Of a DNA stretch of 64,000 nucleotides, positions 43,154-55,456 are shown piece after piece. Each line of letters starts with the position of its first letter. Within the stretch, counting starts at the first letter, position 1. Both the position numbers and the translations under genes were made by a program. Under the pieces are notes generated by a model that saw only the letters and a list, made by a program, of their open reading frames with translations, did not search any database and had not been told where the DNA came from. Source of the stretch: Blakeslea trispora (lineage: Eukaryota > Mucoromycota > Mucoromycetes > Mucorales > Choanephoraceae); contig JAIWNE010000005.1 in assembly GCA_025331445.1 (NCBI GenBank), positions 124,001 through 188,000 of the forward strand, in the 5' to 3' direction.

Positions 43154-45128
43154 TTAATCCACCTTAATACTAGCAAAAATCTTTTGCAAGAAGCAAAGAC
43201 AAGAAAGATAGCCTACAGCACCAGTAAAGACAGAGATTAGAAGACTGATGACGGAGGAATAACCGAAATAGAGAACGGTACTGGTGAATGAGTTGATGTC
43301 TAGTTTTGTGTAGTAATACAAGATAGAATACATAAACACATAGAAACCAGTGGCAGCAGAAGTCATGAAAGCACGCCATGACCAATGATAGTCTTCACTG
43401 CAGAGATGGAAGTAACACATCAAGATAGTGACTTGGGAACAAGTCAAGATGAGGACAACAAAGACCATAAACAAGAAACCGATACCATAATAGATACGAT
43501 GGAACCAAATGGAGTTAAAGATAAAGTAGATTTCAATAAAGACAGCACCAAAGGGTAAGATGCCACCCATCAAAACAGAAGGCAAAGCACGCAGGTACAT
43601 GGGTTGATCAGGAATTTGGCGGGGGATTTGATTGGTACGGACGGGATGCTCAATGCGAGGTTGACGGAAGCCGAAATAAGAACCGGCTACACTCAGAGGC
43701 AAGGCAATCAAGGCCCAAAGGACCAAGAGAGAAAGAGCAGTGCCAAAGGGAACAGCACCCGAGGAATGAGAATAGATCAAAAAGAAGTTCATAGCAAACA
43801 AGGTACTCAAGATCGATCCGGGAATCACACAGGCAGTAAGGCCAATGTTAACCTTCCAATTCTCACCACCATTCATCTTGTAGACACGAGCAGAGACAAA
43901 ACCAGCAATACAACTAAAGACCATAAAGAAAATAATCATAACTGTACCTAAAGCACCACGATTTGAGGGGGATAAGAAACCAAGAGCAGCAAAGACTAAA
44001 GTCAAGCCAGTCATAGCAAGGATTTGAGCACCACTACCGACCAAGACAGATAAGAACATGGTGCGTTGAGGAGGTCTAAAGACGTCACCATGAACAAGCT
44101 TCCAGCCATAGTCCTCTTGAACATCTTCCTGAGCATCCACAGCATTGTATCGAGAGATGTCCTTATGCAAAGCACGAATCAGAATCATGGCTACCATACC
44201 TGTCAGAAAGAGAACAATCACAATTGAATTGACAAGCGAAAACCAGTGAATGGAAGGGTCCAAGACATGAAGGTAATTATCCCAACGTGTGGCCCAAGCT
44301 TTTGAAGAAAGCTATTGATTGAATTATAAATGACCTTTCTCTCTCTCTTAAATCGAATCTCTCTCTCTTGTTTTCTCTTACCTGCCAATGAACACTATAA
44401 GAATAAACGACCTTTTCATCACCGCCAAGTACAAGAGGACCACCGGTAGGTACAATGACACCTCTTTCATTAACTGTTTGTGCACGACTGACAGGCGAAA
44501 CCAACACACCAACAACACGATACTTTCTATCTTCGCGCTGATGATATTCAATCGTAATATCATAATGGTTGTTCAATTCAGCCATCGATCCCTTATTGGT
44601 ACCGAGGGCAAATCCAATGCTGTAATATTCTTCGTTGGTTCGTTCGTCATGACTCAAATGAGCTGCAGGAAGTCCATCTATAACCCAGTTAAGAGCATAT
44701 TCGTTCCTGATACATTCATTGATGAAATCTGCATCTATTTTAGGAATAGTGGTTGAGGTACACAACAGTTTGTCCTTTTCATTGTTGCCCAAGGAAAGCT
44801 AAGAAAAGAACTAAGTTGACTCTGGTTTGTATGCTACCATCTGACTTACCTTGAAAGGAGAGGTGAAAATACGGTCACCAAAGAGAACAGAACCTAAGCT
44901 TTCGGCTTGTTTTTTGGCTCCTCCTTCAGGTGTACAAAAGTGGAATCGTTCATCATAATAGTCGTAAGACAAGACGGACTTTTGAAGGTTGGACATGGGC
45001 GAGAGTGAGTTGACAAAGAGGGGAACATCACTTCCTTGTTCATAATCATTAGGTGCAACACCAGGCAAGTATAAAGCTTGGCCAAGACCAGCTAAAGCTA
45101 ATAGGCCTGCTATGTATTTCAGGGCCAT
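43154..45128 (-). CDS. Transmembrane 9 superfamily (EMP70) protein
   Basis: Three exons, 44850-45128, 44382-44798 and 43154-44311, give 617 codons in frame. A signal peptide opens the protein (MALKYIAGLLALAGLGQALY), followed by a luminal domain with LPGVAPNDYEQGSDVPLFVN and FDERFHFC-like sequence (YDYYDERFHFC). Then nine predicted membrane segments start at WFSLVNSIVIVLFLTGMVA; the WKLVHGDVFRPP loop is a TM9 signature. The C-terminus ends KVD, the family's COPI-binding motif for Golgi retention. EMP70/TM9SF proteins act in endosomal-Golgi sorting and loading of membrane proteins. A 47-bp intron lies in the 5' UTR (45133-45179), four bases before the ATG, with clean GTAAGT and TTTATAG ends. 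Confidence 0.93.
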
Positions 45129-45179
45129 TCTTCTATAAACAAAAACAAAAAGAAACACAAAATAGAGCAATTAACTTAC

Positions 45180-46255
45180 GTGTAAATGGGCTGAGCGAAA
45201 TGAAAAATAAAATAAAAAGAGCGACATTAAGGTTCCGACAAGGTTTTTTTCGAATCTCATGCCCTTCTTATATTTCACTTGATTGACATGTTTCAATACC
45301 AAAGCTATAGAACAATATGCTTCAAGCAAGAATTTTTTTTTCTGAAAGTGTCAATCAAGCCATCTTTGGCTACAATCATCTTTCACTAAAACTCCACAAG
45401 GCTGCCTAGGGAGCATTGACATTGATGACAAGACCTCTGCAGTTGATCTATCGCGAATGAATGGCGCACTAATCTCAATCTACTAATATTACTTTATTAG
45501 TCTTCTCCCACCCTCCTCCTGTTCTTTGAAATTAATAACAGATCTATGGTTTGTTCCTGTTCTTCTCTGCACAGATATATTTAAGCCGTTTCTTATAAAT
45601 TGCCCTTCTTCCTTTTTTTTTGTAAATACTATGTGATCAATTGTCTATCATTGTTAGAACTAGATTCTTCTTGACAAACTCATTGAGCTTTAGATGTTTC
45701 AATCGCTTTTATTCTCACTAAGCATCAGTCACTGTCCCTTCTCCTGTCTTGAGTCATGATCTTGTGAATAACGTGTTACGCTTCAATGCTGAAAGCAACC
45801 CTTTGGCTACAAGTTGTGTTTCTATTGAATCATTGTATTGTTCTCTCTTGCACATCTTTGATCATTTCTCTCTTTTTTTTTCTTGACATAAACGATATTA
45901 TCCATTCGCTAATGATTAGTGTTGGCCTATGTTCTTTTATTCAAGACTTTGCCTTTTTCTTTTACACCCCAATGGCCCAATTGGTTCCTTTGATATAATT
46001 CGTGCAGCACCTAGCGTGCACATAATTTATGTTAGCTTCGCATCTCACTCTCCGCCAAATAATCTGCTAACTTAGCATGGATGACCTCCCCCACAGTTCA
46101 TCTCCGACAGAGAACTTTCCCTTTCTCTCTCCCCTTCTTTCATGTCTTATGTGATTAGATCTTGACTTAAGCAGTAAGAAGGAAAAGAATACCTATAAAA
46201 ATTGATAACAGCAACGATTATTATAATACGTGTTTAGACGAAATAATAGTTTATT
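45180..46255. other. Intergenic, TM9 promoter side and MULE flank
   Basis: No gene recognised. Contains CT-rich stretches (46085-46135) and, at 46038-46059, the second copy of the 22-bp sequence seen upstream of CDC6. A short plus-strand frame at 45786-45998 is hydrophobic but has no start context or family features. Confidence 0.5.
46038..46059 (+). repeat. 22-bp sequence shared with 18984-19005
   Basis: Second copy of TCGCATCTCACTCTCCGCCA plus AA, same orientation, about 200 bp from the end of the MULE reading frame. Confidence 0.5.
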
Positions 46256-49200
46256 TTAGTTTTCGTCGCTTTCAAAAGAAAGAGACTCTCTGTCGTCCTC
46301 AGAGGAGTCAGACTCGTGGTCAGAACCATAGTCACTTTTGTCTCCGTCTACTACACGATTTCAAATGTCGTTGTATGACTTATTTTCATATAATCTATCA
46401 TGTATATTCTAGCAATGGTTTCTGGAAAGTAAACCTGACAGTCTTCTTCTTTCAGTTCACTGAATTCATTAATAAACTTTGGATCCAGGTTTGTTGGATC
46501 CATGATCAAGAGGAATTCAGGAAGAGCCTCTTGAAGGATTAAACCGCTTTTAAAAGCGCACTGCTTTCCACAACTGTTGCATCCAGATGACTCTCTTGTT
46601 TTGTAGAGTAGCTCTCTGCGGTACACCTCTTCAAACTGTATCTTCAGCTCACCCATCTTCTTCTTCTTGGCTTCTTGGTCTTTTATTTGCCTTGCAGCAA
46701 AATACTGTTTCATTGTGGGATAATTCCCCTTGATGAAAGGCAAAGCATCGGGAATTACTTGCTTTTTTCGCAACTGTTCTTTTTGCTCTAAGCACATGTT
46801 AAACTCGTAGTGCGGGTACACACAGAACAGAGAACGCAAACGAGAAGAGGTGTTACTCAAGTACCAATGGAAGCAAGAGTACACACAGTTCCAACCTCCC
46901 TTCACAAATTCCGTGCTTTCTTTCCAAACAAATTCTCGAACAAGTTGGCTTCCAGCCACCACATCACAATCTACATACTTATGAAAGGCCTCAAAGAGCA
47001 CCCTGTCGAAAGCATTGCATTCATCGTACAGCGAGGAGAAAAGCTGTTTCACATAAGGCAAAACACAACGAAATAGCATTTCAAAGGGGGCGTCTATATA
47101 GCAAGAATTGCTTTCGTTACTGTTAAGTCTAGCAGTATGAATGAATACAGGCTCTTCAACAACAACAGGCTTGACAAAATCCGTTTTTAATTGATCGATT
47201 GCATGTTCTGAGCTTGGGATATCATCGTCGCTATTACACAAATTAATACAATCGTGCTCCTCAAAAGAACTGTTTGTATTGTCTTGTACTGCTGCCTCTT
47301 TGTCCTCGATATTCTCTTCTGACTTTCTACACAACAAAACGCTTTCCTCAACCAAAGTAACTTCTGTTTTGTTGACAGAGAGCTGCGAAAACAAGTGTGT
47401 ACAATCTTCATTGTCATGATTGCACAAGAGACAATCAACATTATCAGGGATTTCCTCACCCTTGTTGGGGAAGCTCCTTCAGGTATCGTCGATGTCCTCT
47501 TGATTTTCGTGATTGCGAGCACTGCTGTTGATGACAGTGAGATCTACAACTGCATCATAGATCAAGTCTCTTTCATCACTGATCCCAAAAAGATCTTCTG
47601 TATCAAACTCTTCTTCGCTTTCAACAACTTCTTCAATCAAACTTGACAGCTTTCTCTTTTGGCTACCCTCATCAATCGAACAAAAGTAACGTTCTTCTTT
47701 TTCTTCTTCCTTCTTCTTATTCTTGTTAATTGCAGAATCTGTTCTGCCAAAGAGTGCTTCAGAGGTGTCAGGAGCACGACTGTCGCTTTCTCTATAGAAA
47801 TGCACGAGTCGCTTGCTCTTTCTATAACGCTTCTTGTTACCGTAGCGAGGAGCAATTCCATCGTCATAGTAACTTGCAAGCAAGTTCAAATCACCCCTTG
47901 CAAACTGCAAAATATGTCTTAATGACACGGATAAGCTGAGCTTCTCATTCATAGTACGATAAAGTGCACTATGATATGCTTCAACCGAGTTCGACGTTCT
48001 TGTAGGATGAGAGGCGAGAGATTCCTTCATCAAAGACTGGCATTTGAAGATTGTGCTGCTAACAGCGTATCTCATCCACCATCTTAACCATCTTAACCAT
48101 CTATGGCAGTTGGGAAACTTGTTGTGGACCAAGCCAATTGTCTCCAAAAAGGTTGATTGAGCTTCTGCTGTCCTCATTTTGTATGTAAGAGCAAGAAACT
48201 CATTCTTTAAGTGGGGAGGCACAGCTGAATGGTTCTTCACTACTCTTTGAACGCTCTGCATCCAATGCATGTAGCACCCTTTCAAATGGCTAATGCCTTC
48301 ATTGATTTGATCGGGAGAGCCGCTGCCATTAGCACTATTGTTGTAATAGTAGTTAAATGCATGCAGAAATCCTAATCGTTGTGCAGCAGAATAATCCATG
48401 ATCATTCCAAGGAAGCGATTTTTTGCAACATTTATATGCTCAAACATTTTGATGAAATAGGTTGCAAACGTCTTTGCTTCGAGACTGCCGATAATGGCTT
48501 GAAAGAAGACGATGCTCTTTTGCATTTGAGGTATATAAATGACAGATGAGCATAGATACTTCTTGTCATTTGCAACAGCCTTGTATGTGACATCTGTCAC
48601 AATTGGTTGAGTAGCGAACGGAAGATTGTACCTTAACATGTTCAAAGCTGAAAAAGCGATCATGAAATCCTTGTCATTGGTAACTTGAGCATATGTGATA
48701 TATCCTTCATACTCTTTCATAATCTTGTTCAAATCACCCAAAAAGTCTGAGCTCTTGTTAATACCTAGAGAAGCCTTGGTGGCATTCAATTGGTACTTGG
48801 CTCTATCTTGATTGCCTGGAGCAGAGCTGATTTCTTTGGCTATGCTGGCGAATTGTCCAGGAAGAGACGTAACACCAATGCTAAAGCTCTTTAGTGCCAA
48901 GAATTGATCGTTTTGCACCTTTTCGTGCAGAACTTTGTCTTCTTCTCCAGAAAGGTGAAGACGCTTGTACTTCTCATGACTGTGTCTGCCTTGACATTTG
49001 ACAACACAGCTAGTCAAGTTGTCAACCACATTATAGATCAAAACGAATTTGACAGCAACACTGCATATTTTGTGCTTCACTGCTTCTTTACAGTACAAAC
49101 ATGTCTGCTTTTTTTTGTTTTTTTCTAAAGTATGAAGAGGCCTCATAGAAAAGGGACAGATTTCATTAGCACAATTCGCACTACCAAGACATTTCTTGTA

Positions 49201-49317
49201 ACGAGTAGGATAGCCCTCGGTTACCTTTTTTTTTGAGCCTCCTGTCAGTGCCCAGCCGATGTCAAGGTTGCGCTTGTCAAAAGTATCTCCCTGTCCATTA
49301 CAGGGTTCAGTAACGAA
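46256..49317 (-). mobile_element. MULE-type transposase with C-terminal ubiquitin-protease-like domain
   Basis: One minus-strand frame runs from about 49317 to 46351, interrupted only by a TGA at 47479-47481. Order: Cys-rich zinc-binding start (GYPTRYKKCLGSANCANEIC, then CLYCKEAVKH); DDE core with PIVTDVTYKAV (first Asp), RFLGMIMDYSAAQRLGF (second Asp), HLKGCYMHWMQSVQRV and RTSNSVEAYHSALYR (Glu), as in Mutator-like transposases; lysine/glutamate-rich linker; then, past the TGA, a region with a Cys-box-like NESNSCYIDAPFEMLF (Cys at 47101-47103), a CNSCGKQC zinc-ribbon-like pair and LPEFLLIMDPTNLDP, resembling C19 ubiquitin hydrolases. A His box is not clear. After a second stop (46348-46350) an acidic tail in another frame ends at 46256. 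Terminal repeats were not found. Probably recently inactivated, or read through at the TGA. Confidence 0.75.
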
Positions 49318-49911
49318 CTATTCGAAATTTCCACCATTCGGGAATTAATTTTTAAAGTAGTTCTTCTTTCGATGGTCTTTGTTCAAAGTTAAAGTAAAAA
49401 GAGTTACAATACTTAAATGATAGAAAATGTGTAAAATGTAATCTGCACTTTTGTGGCTTAAGTTTCAACATTTAAACTCCCTGTACACAGGTCTCAGTAC
49501 ACGGGTCTTATACAGCACCGGTCCTAGTTGCTCTCATGAAATTTCAGAACGCGACAAGTGATTTATTTATTTTTTAGTGGTTTTTTGAAATGCGACAAAT
49601 TGAAAAGACTCTTTTATTTTTAATTTTTTTTCCCTTTTTTTTTTTTTAATTTTTCTTACCTGCTTGTACAAATAACAAGGACAATCCCTTTTTGTACTTT
49701 ATCAAGAAAAAAAATCTCTTTTTTTTTTGTTTTCTTCCCTTTTTTCTCTTTAGTTTTATTTTCAGCTGGTTCTGTTAAAACACACTTATTCATTTAATTC
49801 ACTATTCAAATCTATACAAAAGGAGAACAATGAGCCTAAACAAGGATATGAGAAATCTCAATATGAAAGGTAAAGAGGGAAAAGATTGACTGCAGAGGAA
49901 ATCCCAGACTT
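49318..49911. other. Intergenic with a possible upstream ORF
   Basis: Left part may contain the missing 5' exon or end of the MULE element. AT-rich tracts dominate 49560-49780. At 49830-49889 a 19-codon frame (MSLNKDMRNLNMKGKEGKD) ends 22 bp before the ATG of the next gene; it could be an upstream ORF, or an exon whose splice phase I could not reconcile. Confidence 0.45.
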
Positions 49912-50421
49912 ATGCAGATTGAAATAGATACTGAAGTAACAACCAGGAGTTGCTCTCAGCTTGAAATAGATAATGATTATCTTCGGCAACAAAACCAGCA
50001 TTTGAACAAGGAACTGTCCTTTGCAAGATACACAATTAATGCACTAAAGGGAATCACCAATCAAAGAGACGCTGCTCTTGAAGAAACCAGGCAGGAACTG
50101 GAAAAAGCTTTGCAGCACATTCAACTTTTGACTTATACCTTGAGACAACAGCAAAGACATAGCCTATCTGGTATAGGTCTTGTTCAAGATACCGATTTGT
50201 CTGACGATCAAGAACTCTCTGAAGAAGATGACTATGAAGAACAACAAAAACAGCAGCAGCAACAGCATCAACCTCAACAGCAACAACAAAGGCGTCGTCC
50301 TACAGTCGACATTATGTCCAAATTACCCTTACGTCAACCTTCTTCTGTGATGACTGATCAGATATTTATGCCCGAACGTCATCATATCAATGATGTCCAT
50401 AAGGGTACCCTGGAACTTTAA
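49912..50421 (+). CDS. Coiled-coil protein with polyglutamine tract
   Basis: 169 codons, single exon as modelled. Residues 18-75 form a coiled coil (DNDYLRQQNQHLNKELSFAR, ETRQELEKALQHIQLL). An acidic segment (DLSDDQELSEEDDYEEQ) leads into a Gln-rich stretch broken by His/Pro, then a basic RRR turn and a short C-terminus with KLPLRQP. The family is not recognised. PolyQ plus coiled coil suggests a scaffold or transcription-associated protein that self-associates; this is inference. Upstream in-frame Mets are absent; the ATG at 49912 follows a TGA of the upstream frame, and an alternative first exon is possible. Confidence 0.6.
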   Translation: MQIEIDTEVTTRSCSQLEIDNDYLRQQNQHLNKELSFARYTINALKGITNQRDAALEETRQELEKALQHIQLLTYTLRQQQRHSLSGIGLVQDTDLSDDQELSEEDDYEEQQKQQQQQHQPQQQQQRRRPTVDIMSKLPLRQPSSVMTDQIFMPERHHINDVHKGTLEL

Positions 50422-52867
50422 TACACCTTTTTTGGCTTATAAATAAAGACAAAGGAACTAGTCCTCTTTTTTTTTTTCTACATATTACTTTCTCTCAAAC
50501 TAAAACGCGGAGTCATTCATACGTGTCCAGAAGGATCTATTTTAATAGAAAAAATCCATTTTTAGTAATTCTTTTTTGTCTCACTGTAGATCAAGAACTT
50601 TAGCGCACAACACATTTTCCTAAAACTACCGTTGCGCCACATCAGCCTTCTAGAGTCAAAGAGATTGACAGAAACAAGTCTGAAAAGTATACAATGAATA
50701 GTGTGGAAGATCAAAATCTGTTGGGAAAATATGGTTGCACTAAGTTCGGAAAGTTCACTCAACCTTAACCAAACTAGCTTTTCATCTGCAGAGGTCAGAA
50801 CGTGTGAACCGCCTTCAAGCTTATAGTAAACAAATAGCAAAAACGCGCATTGCTTGGGCAGTTGTTTTTCTTGGAACAATGAAAACATGAAATGTTTGTT
50901 TATGCACTAAAAAAAGAAACCTTGCGTGTTTTTTTTTTTGTGTTTTGCTGGAGCAATTTTAGGTTTACTCAAGATAAAGAAAAGGTTAGTCATGATAGCA
51001 AGATATACACCAGAGTTGAGCTAGCCTGCACTTCTTTATGTTTTATTGTTTTGTAAAAACCAAGTGTCACAAAAAAGGCTTTTTTTTTTTTTTTTTAATA
51101 TCTCAAGAATTTAGAAAATGTTAACAATGCCTGACAATAAATTCAGGAGAAGGTTCATATGATGTGCTTAATGCATAATAGGTTATTGTCTATACAGCTA
51201 TTGTAACGCAGTAATTGTTCATGCTAACTGTATAAATTGGAAAATATTGCATATGTGCACATATGATTTATCTGGGAAAAAACTATTTGATCAGAACTGT
51301 ATCTTTGCGTTGCATGCTGCCCTTTCTAACCTTCAATTGACAAGTCACTTGATTGCTTGCTTGATACAAGTCGAGACTAGTTTTTATTGGAATCAGTTTA
51401 TGAGATGCTTCTCTTTCAGAAAAGTACTAACTTTATTGATTTTACATTTGCTCACTTCATTTCAGATCCTCTAAAGTTTCTGACATTTGCTCTGCTTTTC
51501 ATCTTATAAGGAGGTAAACAAAGCAAGTTTTCTGTTTCTTTCATTATATCTTGCCTTGCTTCTAATTAGTTCAGATAGACACCTTTCCTGCTTAAGCTGA
51601 GAAGCTGAGTAATCTTGACTCAATGAATTCAATTGAAATTAAAAACTGCAAATTGATGTTCTTCATGTCGTTTCTTTTTGTGCTGATATACATCATATAT
51701 CTTTTATAAAATAAAGGCAATACTGTGTTGGAAAAAACCATGACTGAAACAAGTCTTGAAGAAGTTGTCTGAGATGATTAGATGATACATTAGAAAAACT
51801 ACTATTACGTGATCTTGATGAATATTGTTATTGTATTCAAAAGTAACTCGTATTAGATCCAGTGGAAGCTCTAATAACTTGTGTGAATATGAGTTTCTAT
51901 TGATCCGATATCCTTGAGATATACAAAGCAAGTATATTAGCAGCAATACACCTCAATGGCACTAGTGCTTCTTGCTGCCATCTTTACAAACCAAACTTGT
52001 TTCTACTGTTTTGCGCTGCTCCTCTTAACATTTGAGTATATCCTGCCTAATCTGTGATATTAAGTGAGATAAATCTGCTTAGGCCTGACTTGCATCAACA
52101 ACTGAATCTCTATATCTAAAACATACTGTGCTGCAGATATATTTTTGTCTTGCAACTTTCGGTCCAGATGAATTTGTCTGTATATCGAAATGTCTGAAAC
52201 AACAGCAATATTGACCTAAAATAACATGGCTGACTATTTTAAGGGCTTTGTGATGCTAATCGCAAGGCAATCAAGAATAGAATAGATACAAGATGATTTA
52301 GACTATTTACTTGAGTTGTCAATGCACCTTATCGTAATTTGCTGGAGGTACCACTTGATAGAGACAAGTAAGTGACCTAGAGTGCTGTTATTTAGTATGA
52401 CTGGATGCATCCTTTTAATTGTCTGATAACGAGGAAACACGATAACTTCCTGTTTAACAATTTTATTGCAAGCATAATGAAGATCCGATTGATGTATTAG
52501 AAGAATTTATTTGTGCGCTAGCTGACGAGCATTCACATCTATATTGTATGACTACTTATGCTCTTCAAACTTGGCTGATAAGCTCCCTGACAAATAACAT
52601 GAAGCACCTCTGAATTGATTGAGAATCACTAGCTTTGTGGATTCTATTCAAAAATTTTCAAATCTATAAGTTAATCAGTTAGACTTGGTAACAGAAGAGA
52701 GTCTGGTAAGTCGGTTTTCATATCAAGCGGGAACTGGATCAAATGTATGATATATTTCTTTGCAGATAAAATACATTTGCCAGCCAACTACATACTCCGC
52801 CAGTCCCTTGATTTAAATTGGCATACTCTCTTGTCTTTTCTTCTGCTCATCTTTTTCATCTTAGAAT
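50422..52867. other. Gene-free AT-rich stretch
   Basis: 2.4 kb without a supportable gene. Poly-T runs near 50470 and 51080; scattered short frames on both strands with no motif, no paired splice sites and no recognisable RNA structure. The right end holds the promoter of the CAP-Gly gene. It could contain a long non-coding transcript, but the sequence does not show one. Confidence 0.55.
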
Positions 52868-55456
52868 ATGTCAAGAATGTTAAAGCAGCCCTCTATATCT
52901 GTTCGAAAACCCAAACCACGCGTTCAAGCTAAAGATGAGACTGAAGAAGAGGACAGCTTGAAAGTAGGTCAACGCGTTGCTATTCCAACTTTAGATAACG
53001 CAACTGGTGTCCTTCGATATGTTGGTAAAATAGACCTAAAGCCAGGCGTCTGGGCTGGTATCGAACTCGACGAGAAAGGCCAGGGCAAAAACGATGGCAG
53101 TGCTGATGGGTAACTATTGTCATCGTGGACCTTTTTTTTTTTCGACAAACTGCCTGTCTAAAGATTATTTGGCTTTTATTATTGTTTTTTTTTACATAGA
53201 AAAAAGTATTTTACATGTGCTCCTAAATCAGGCATTTTTATCGGTGTGAGCAAAGTAGTCGTTTTGCCACCTCCTCTTCCGTTGCCCGTATCAAAGCCTT
53301 CAACATCAACATCAACACGCCGATCTAATTTGCCAACAACAAGGAATGGATCAACCAACACCTCAAATGTAAGAATGAAAGCCCCTAATTCCTCTACAAC
53401 ATCCAACAGCAGCCTCAAAAAGCCATCTATACTTCGAAGTTCAGCTATTCCGATGACATCAAGTACAGAAAGGTCTCCTTCTGTCACAAGGTCTCCCTCG
53501 GTAACAAGACCTTCCTCTACAACAAGGCCTCCTTCGACAACAAGACCTCCTTCAGTAGCTAGATCGCCTTCTTCGCCTGGACCTCCACCATTGTCATCTT
53601 CAGCACCCACAGCCAGTTTTGTTGATACATCTGTCCTGTCTTCTTCTGTTCCAAGCAGAAAACCAACACTAACCCCCTCTACTCAGACAAAGAAACCCCA
53701 AACCCCCACACCTCCTTCGCCAGTGCCTCCTTCACCAGTACCTCCCTCGCCAGCGCCCCCCTCAACAATCACTTTAGATGAGCATCAAGAAACAACAAAT
53801 CAACTCTATGAAATGTTGGAAAAAGTTCAGAGAGAGAGGGATCAGTTGGTATCTCAAATGAAGACTAAAGAGACAGCATGGGAACGTCTTGTGTCGTCGC
53901 GAGAAAGTTTAACCCTGCAAGTGCAAGAAAATGAATCGAAATGTCAACGATTATCGAGAGAGTTAGAATCAGCACAGAATGAAGTAGAGCAATTGCGGAA
54001 CGGACTAGCAGAAAGAGATGCTTCTCTAGCAAAGAATCAACGCGACGAAGAAAAGAAGACACAAGATCAAAAACGTATCGAGCGATTGGAAGCGCTTGTA
54101 CGCGATTTGCAAAACCAACTTCAGGCATCGAAGGATGAGCAAGTGCAGTTGTCTAGAGATCATGCAGGTGTATTAGAACAAGTAAGAAGAGAGGTTTCAT
54201 CAAACGAAGCTATGACAGCCTCATTAGAGAAAGAATGCGAAGAGTTGAGAAAAGCAAGCTTGGAAGCCATACGTGCATATGAAGATTCCTTGTTGGAGAT
54301 AAATGAAAAGCATGAAGCTGAGCTTAGACAAAGAGAGCAGCAAATACAACAACTAGAATACACCATTGCTGATTTGAGACATAAGCAAAGCACTTTGTTT
54401 GACGACGACGAGCAGGATATCGACACTCGCCTAAATGAGATGAGAAATGCTTCCATAAGCCATACAGGCAGTAACAACAGTACGGAAGTAGACCAAAGGC
54501 ATCGCTTAGAAGAGCAATTAGAGCTTGCGATGGCTGAGCTCGACCATGAGCGTAACTCCATCCATTTACTACAACAAGAGATGGAGCAAATGAAACTGGA
54601 GCTCAGTCAAGCCAGACAACAGAGCTTAAGTTTCGAGCAAAAGTACGAAAGCTTGCAAGCAGAATTTGAGAAAGAGTTGAATGATAAGAAGCGTCTAATT
54701 GAAGAAGCTGACAATGCTTTTGAAGCACAAGCTCGAGCTGAAGATGAACACTATCAGATGAAACTGTCAAAAATGGCACTTGAAAAGGAGTTCAATGCAC
54801 TATCAGAAGCAAACAAACAACTGGAGCAAGACTACAACAATCTAATGGACGAGATGCTAGCTCTCGAGAAACAAGATCTGAAAAATCCTATTGGCAGTAC
54901 TGCAGTAGACGCTTCTGATACTGCACGACTGAAAGAAAGGATTCGACAACTGGAAAAAGAAAACGAATCACATCGCCAGAGTTTATCCGCTGAGAAAAAG
55001 CAAGTGAGTCAACTAAGCAAAGACCTAGCAGAGCTAGAGTCTTTGGTCGAAAGCCGTGTTTTTGGTGAAGTAGATTTAGAAGAAGAGCTAGATAGCGAAA
55101 GAAGGAAAGTGGCTGCTTTACAACAAGAACTTAATGCCCTAAAGGATAGCGCCAGTATGCAAGTTAAAGATATACTTGCTTCACCTACAACACTTGGCAC
55201 ACCTTCTCCTACACTTTCACCAAACCGAAAACATCAAGAACAAGTCTCTTCTAAACACTGCGAGCTATGCGAGAACTATGGACATACCATTATGGAATGC
55301 AAAAACGGATTATCTTTTTCAGAGAATAGACCGGTGAGTATAAGCATGCATTTCAAATATAAGCGAAACTAATAGTTCATATAGTTTTGCGAGAACTGTG
55401 ATGATTTTGGCAACCACACAACAGAAGACTGCCCTAATCAAGATGAAACCTTTTAA
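52868..55456 (+). CDS. CAP-Gly microtubule plus-end protein (CLIP-170 / Bik1 / Tip1 type)
   Basis: Three exons, 52868-53109, 53200-55333 and 55385-55456; 815 codons, phases consistent. The CAP-Gly domain (about residues 30-100) has GVLRYVGKIDLKPGVWAGIE and GKNDGSADGKKYFTC, including the GKNDG tubulin/EB1-binding motif, split by intron 1. A basic Ser/Thr/Pro-rich linker (about 110-290) with repeated TRPPSTTRPPS-like units should bind microtubules and be phosphorylated. A long coiled coil (about 300-700) would dimerise it. Two zinc knuckles end the protein (CELCENYGHTIMEC and CENCDDFGNHTTEDC) with DETF at the terminus, as in CLIP-170, which self-inhibits and binds dynactin. The last intron separates the two knuckles. 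Such proteins ride growing microtubule ends and guide polarity and nuclear movement. Confidence 0.92.

Noticed and set aside
43604..43951. Plus-strand frame of 115 codons
   Set aside because: Antisense shadow of the TM9 membrane domain.
50562..50888. Minus-strand frame of 108 codons
   Set aside because: No recognisable domain, no neighbour context and no typical codon pattern; treated as chance.
53179..53610. Minus-strand frame of 143 codons rich in Gly/Glu/Val
   Set aside because: Antisense of the Ser/Thr/Pro repeats of the CAP-Gly gene; repetitive composition explains it.
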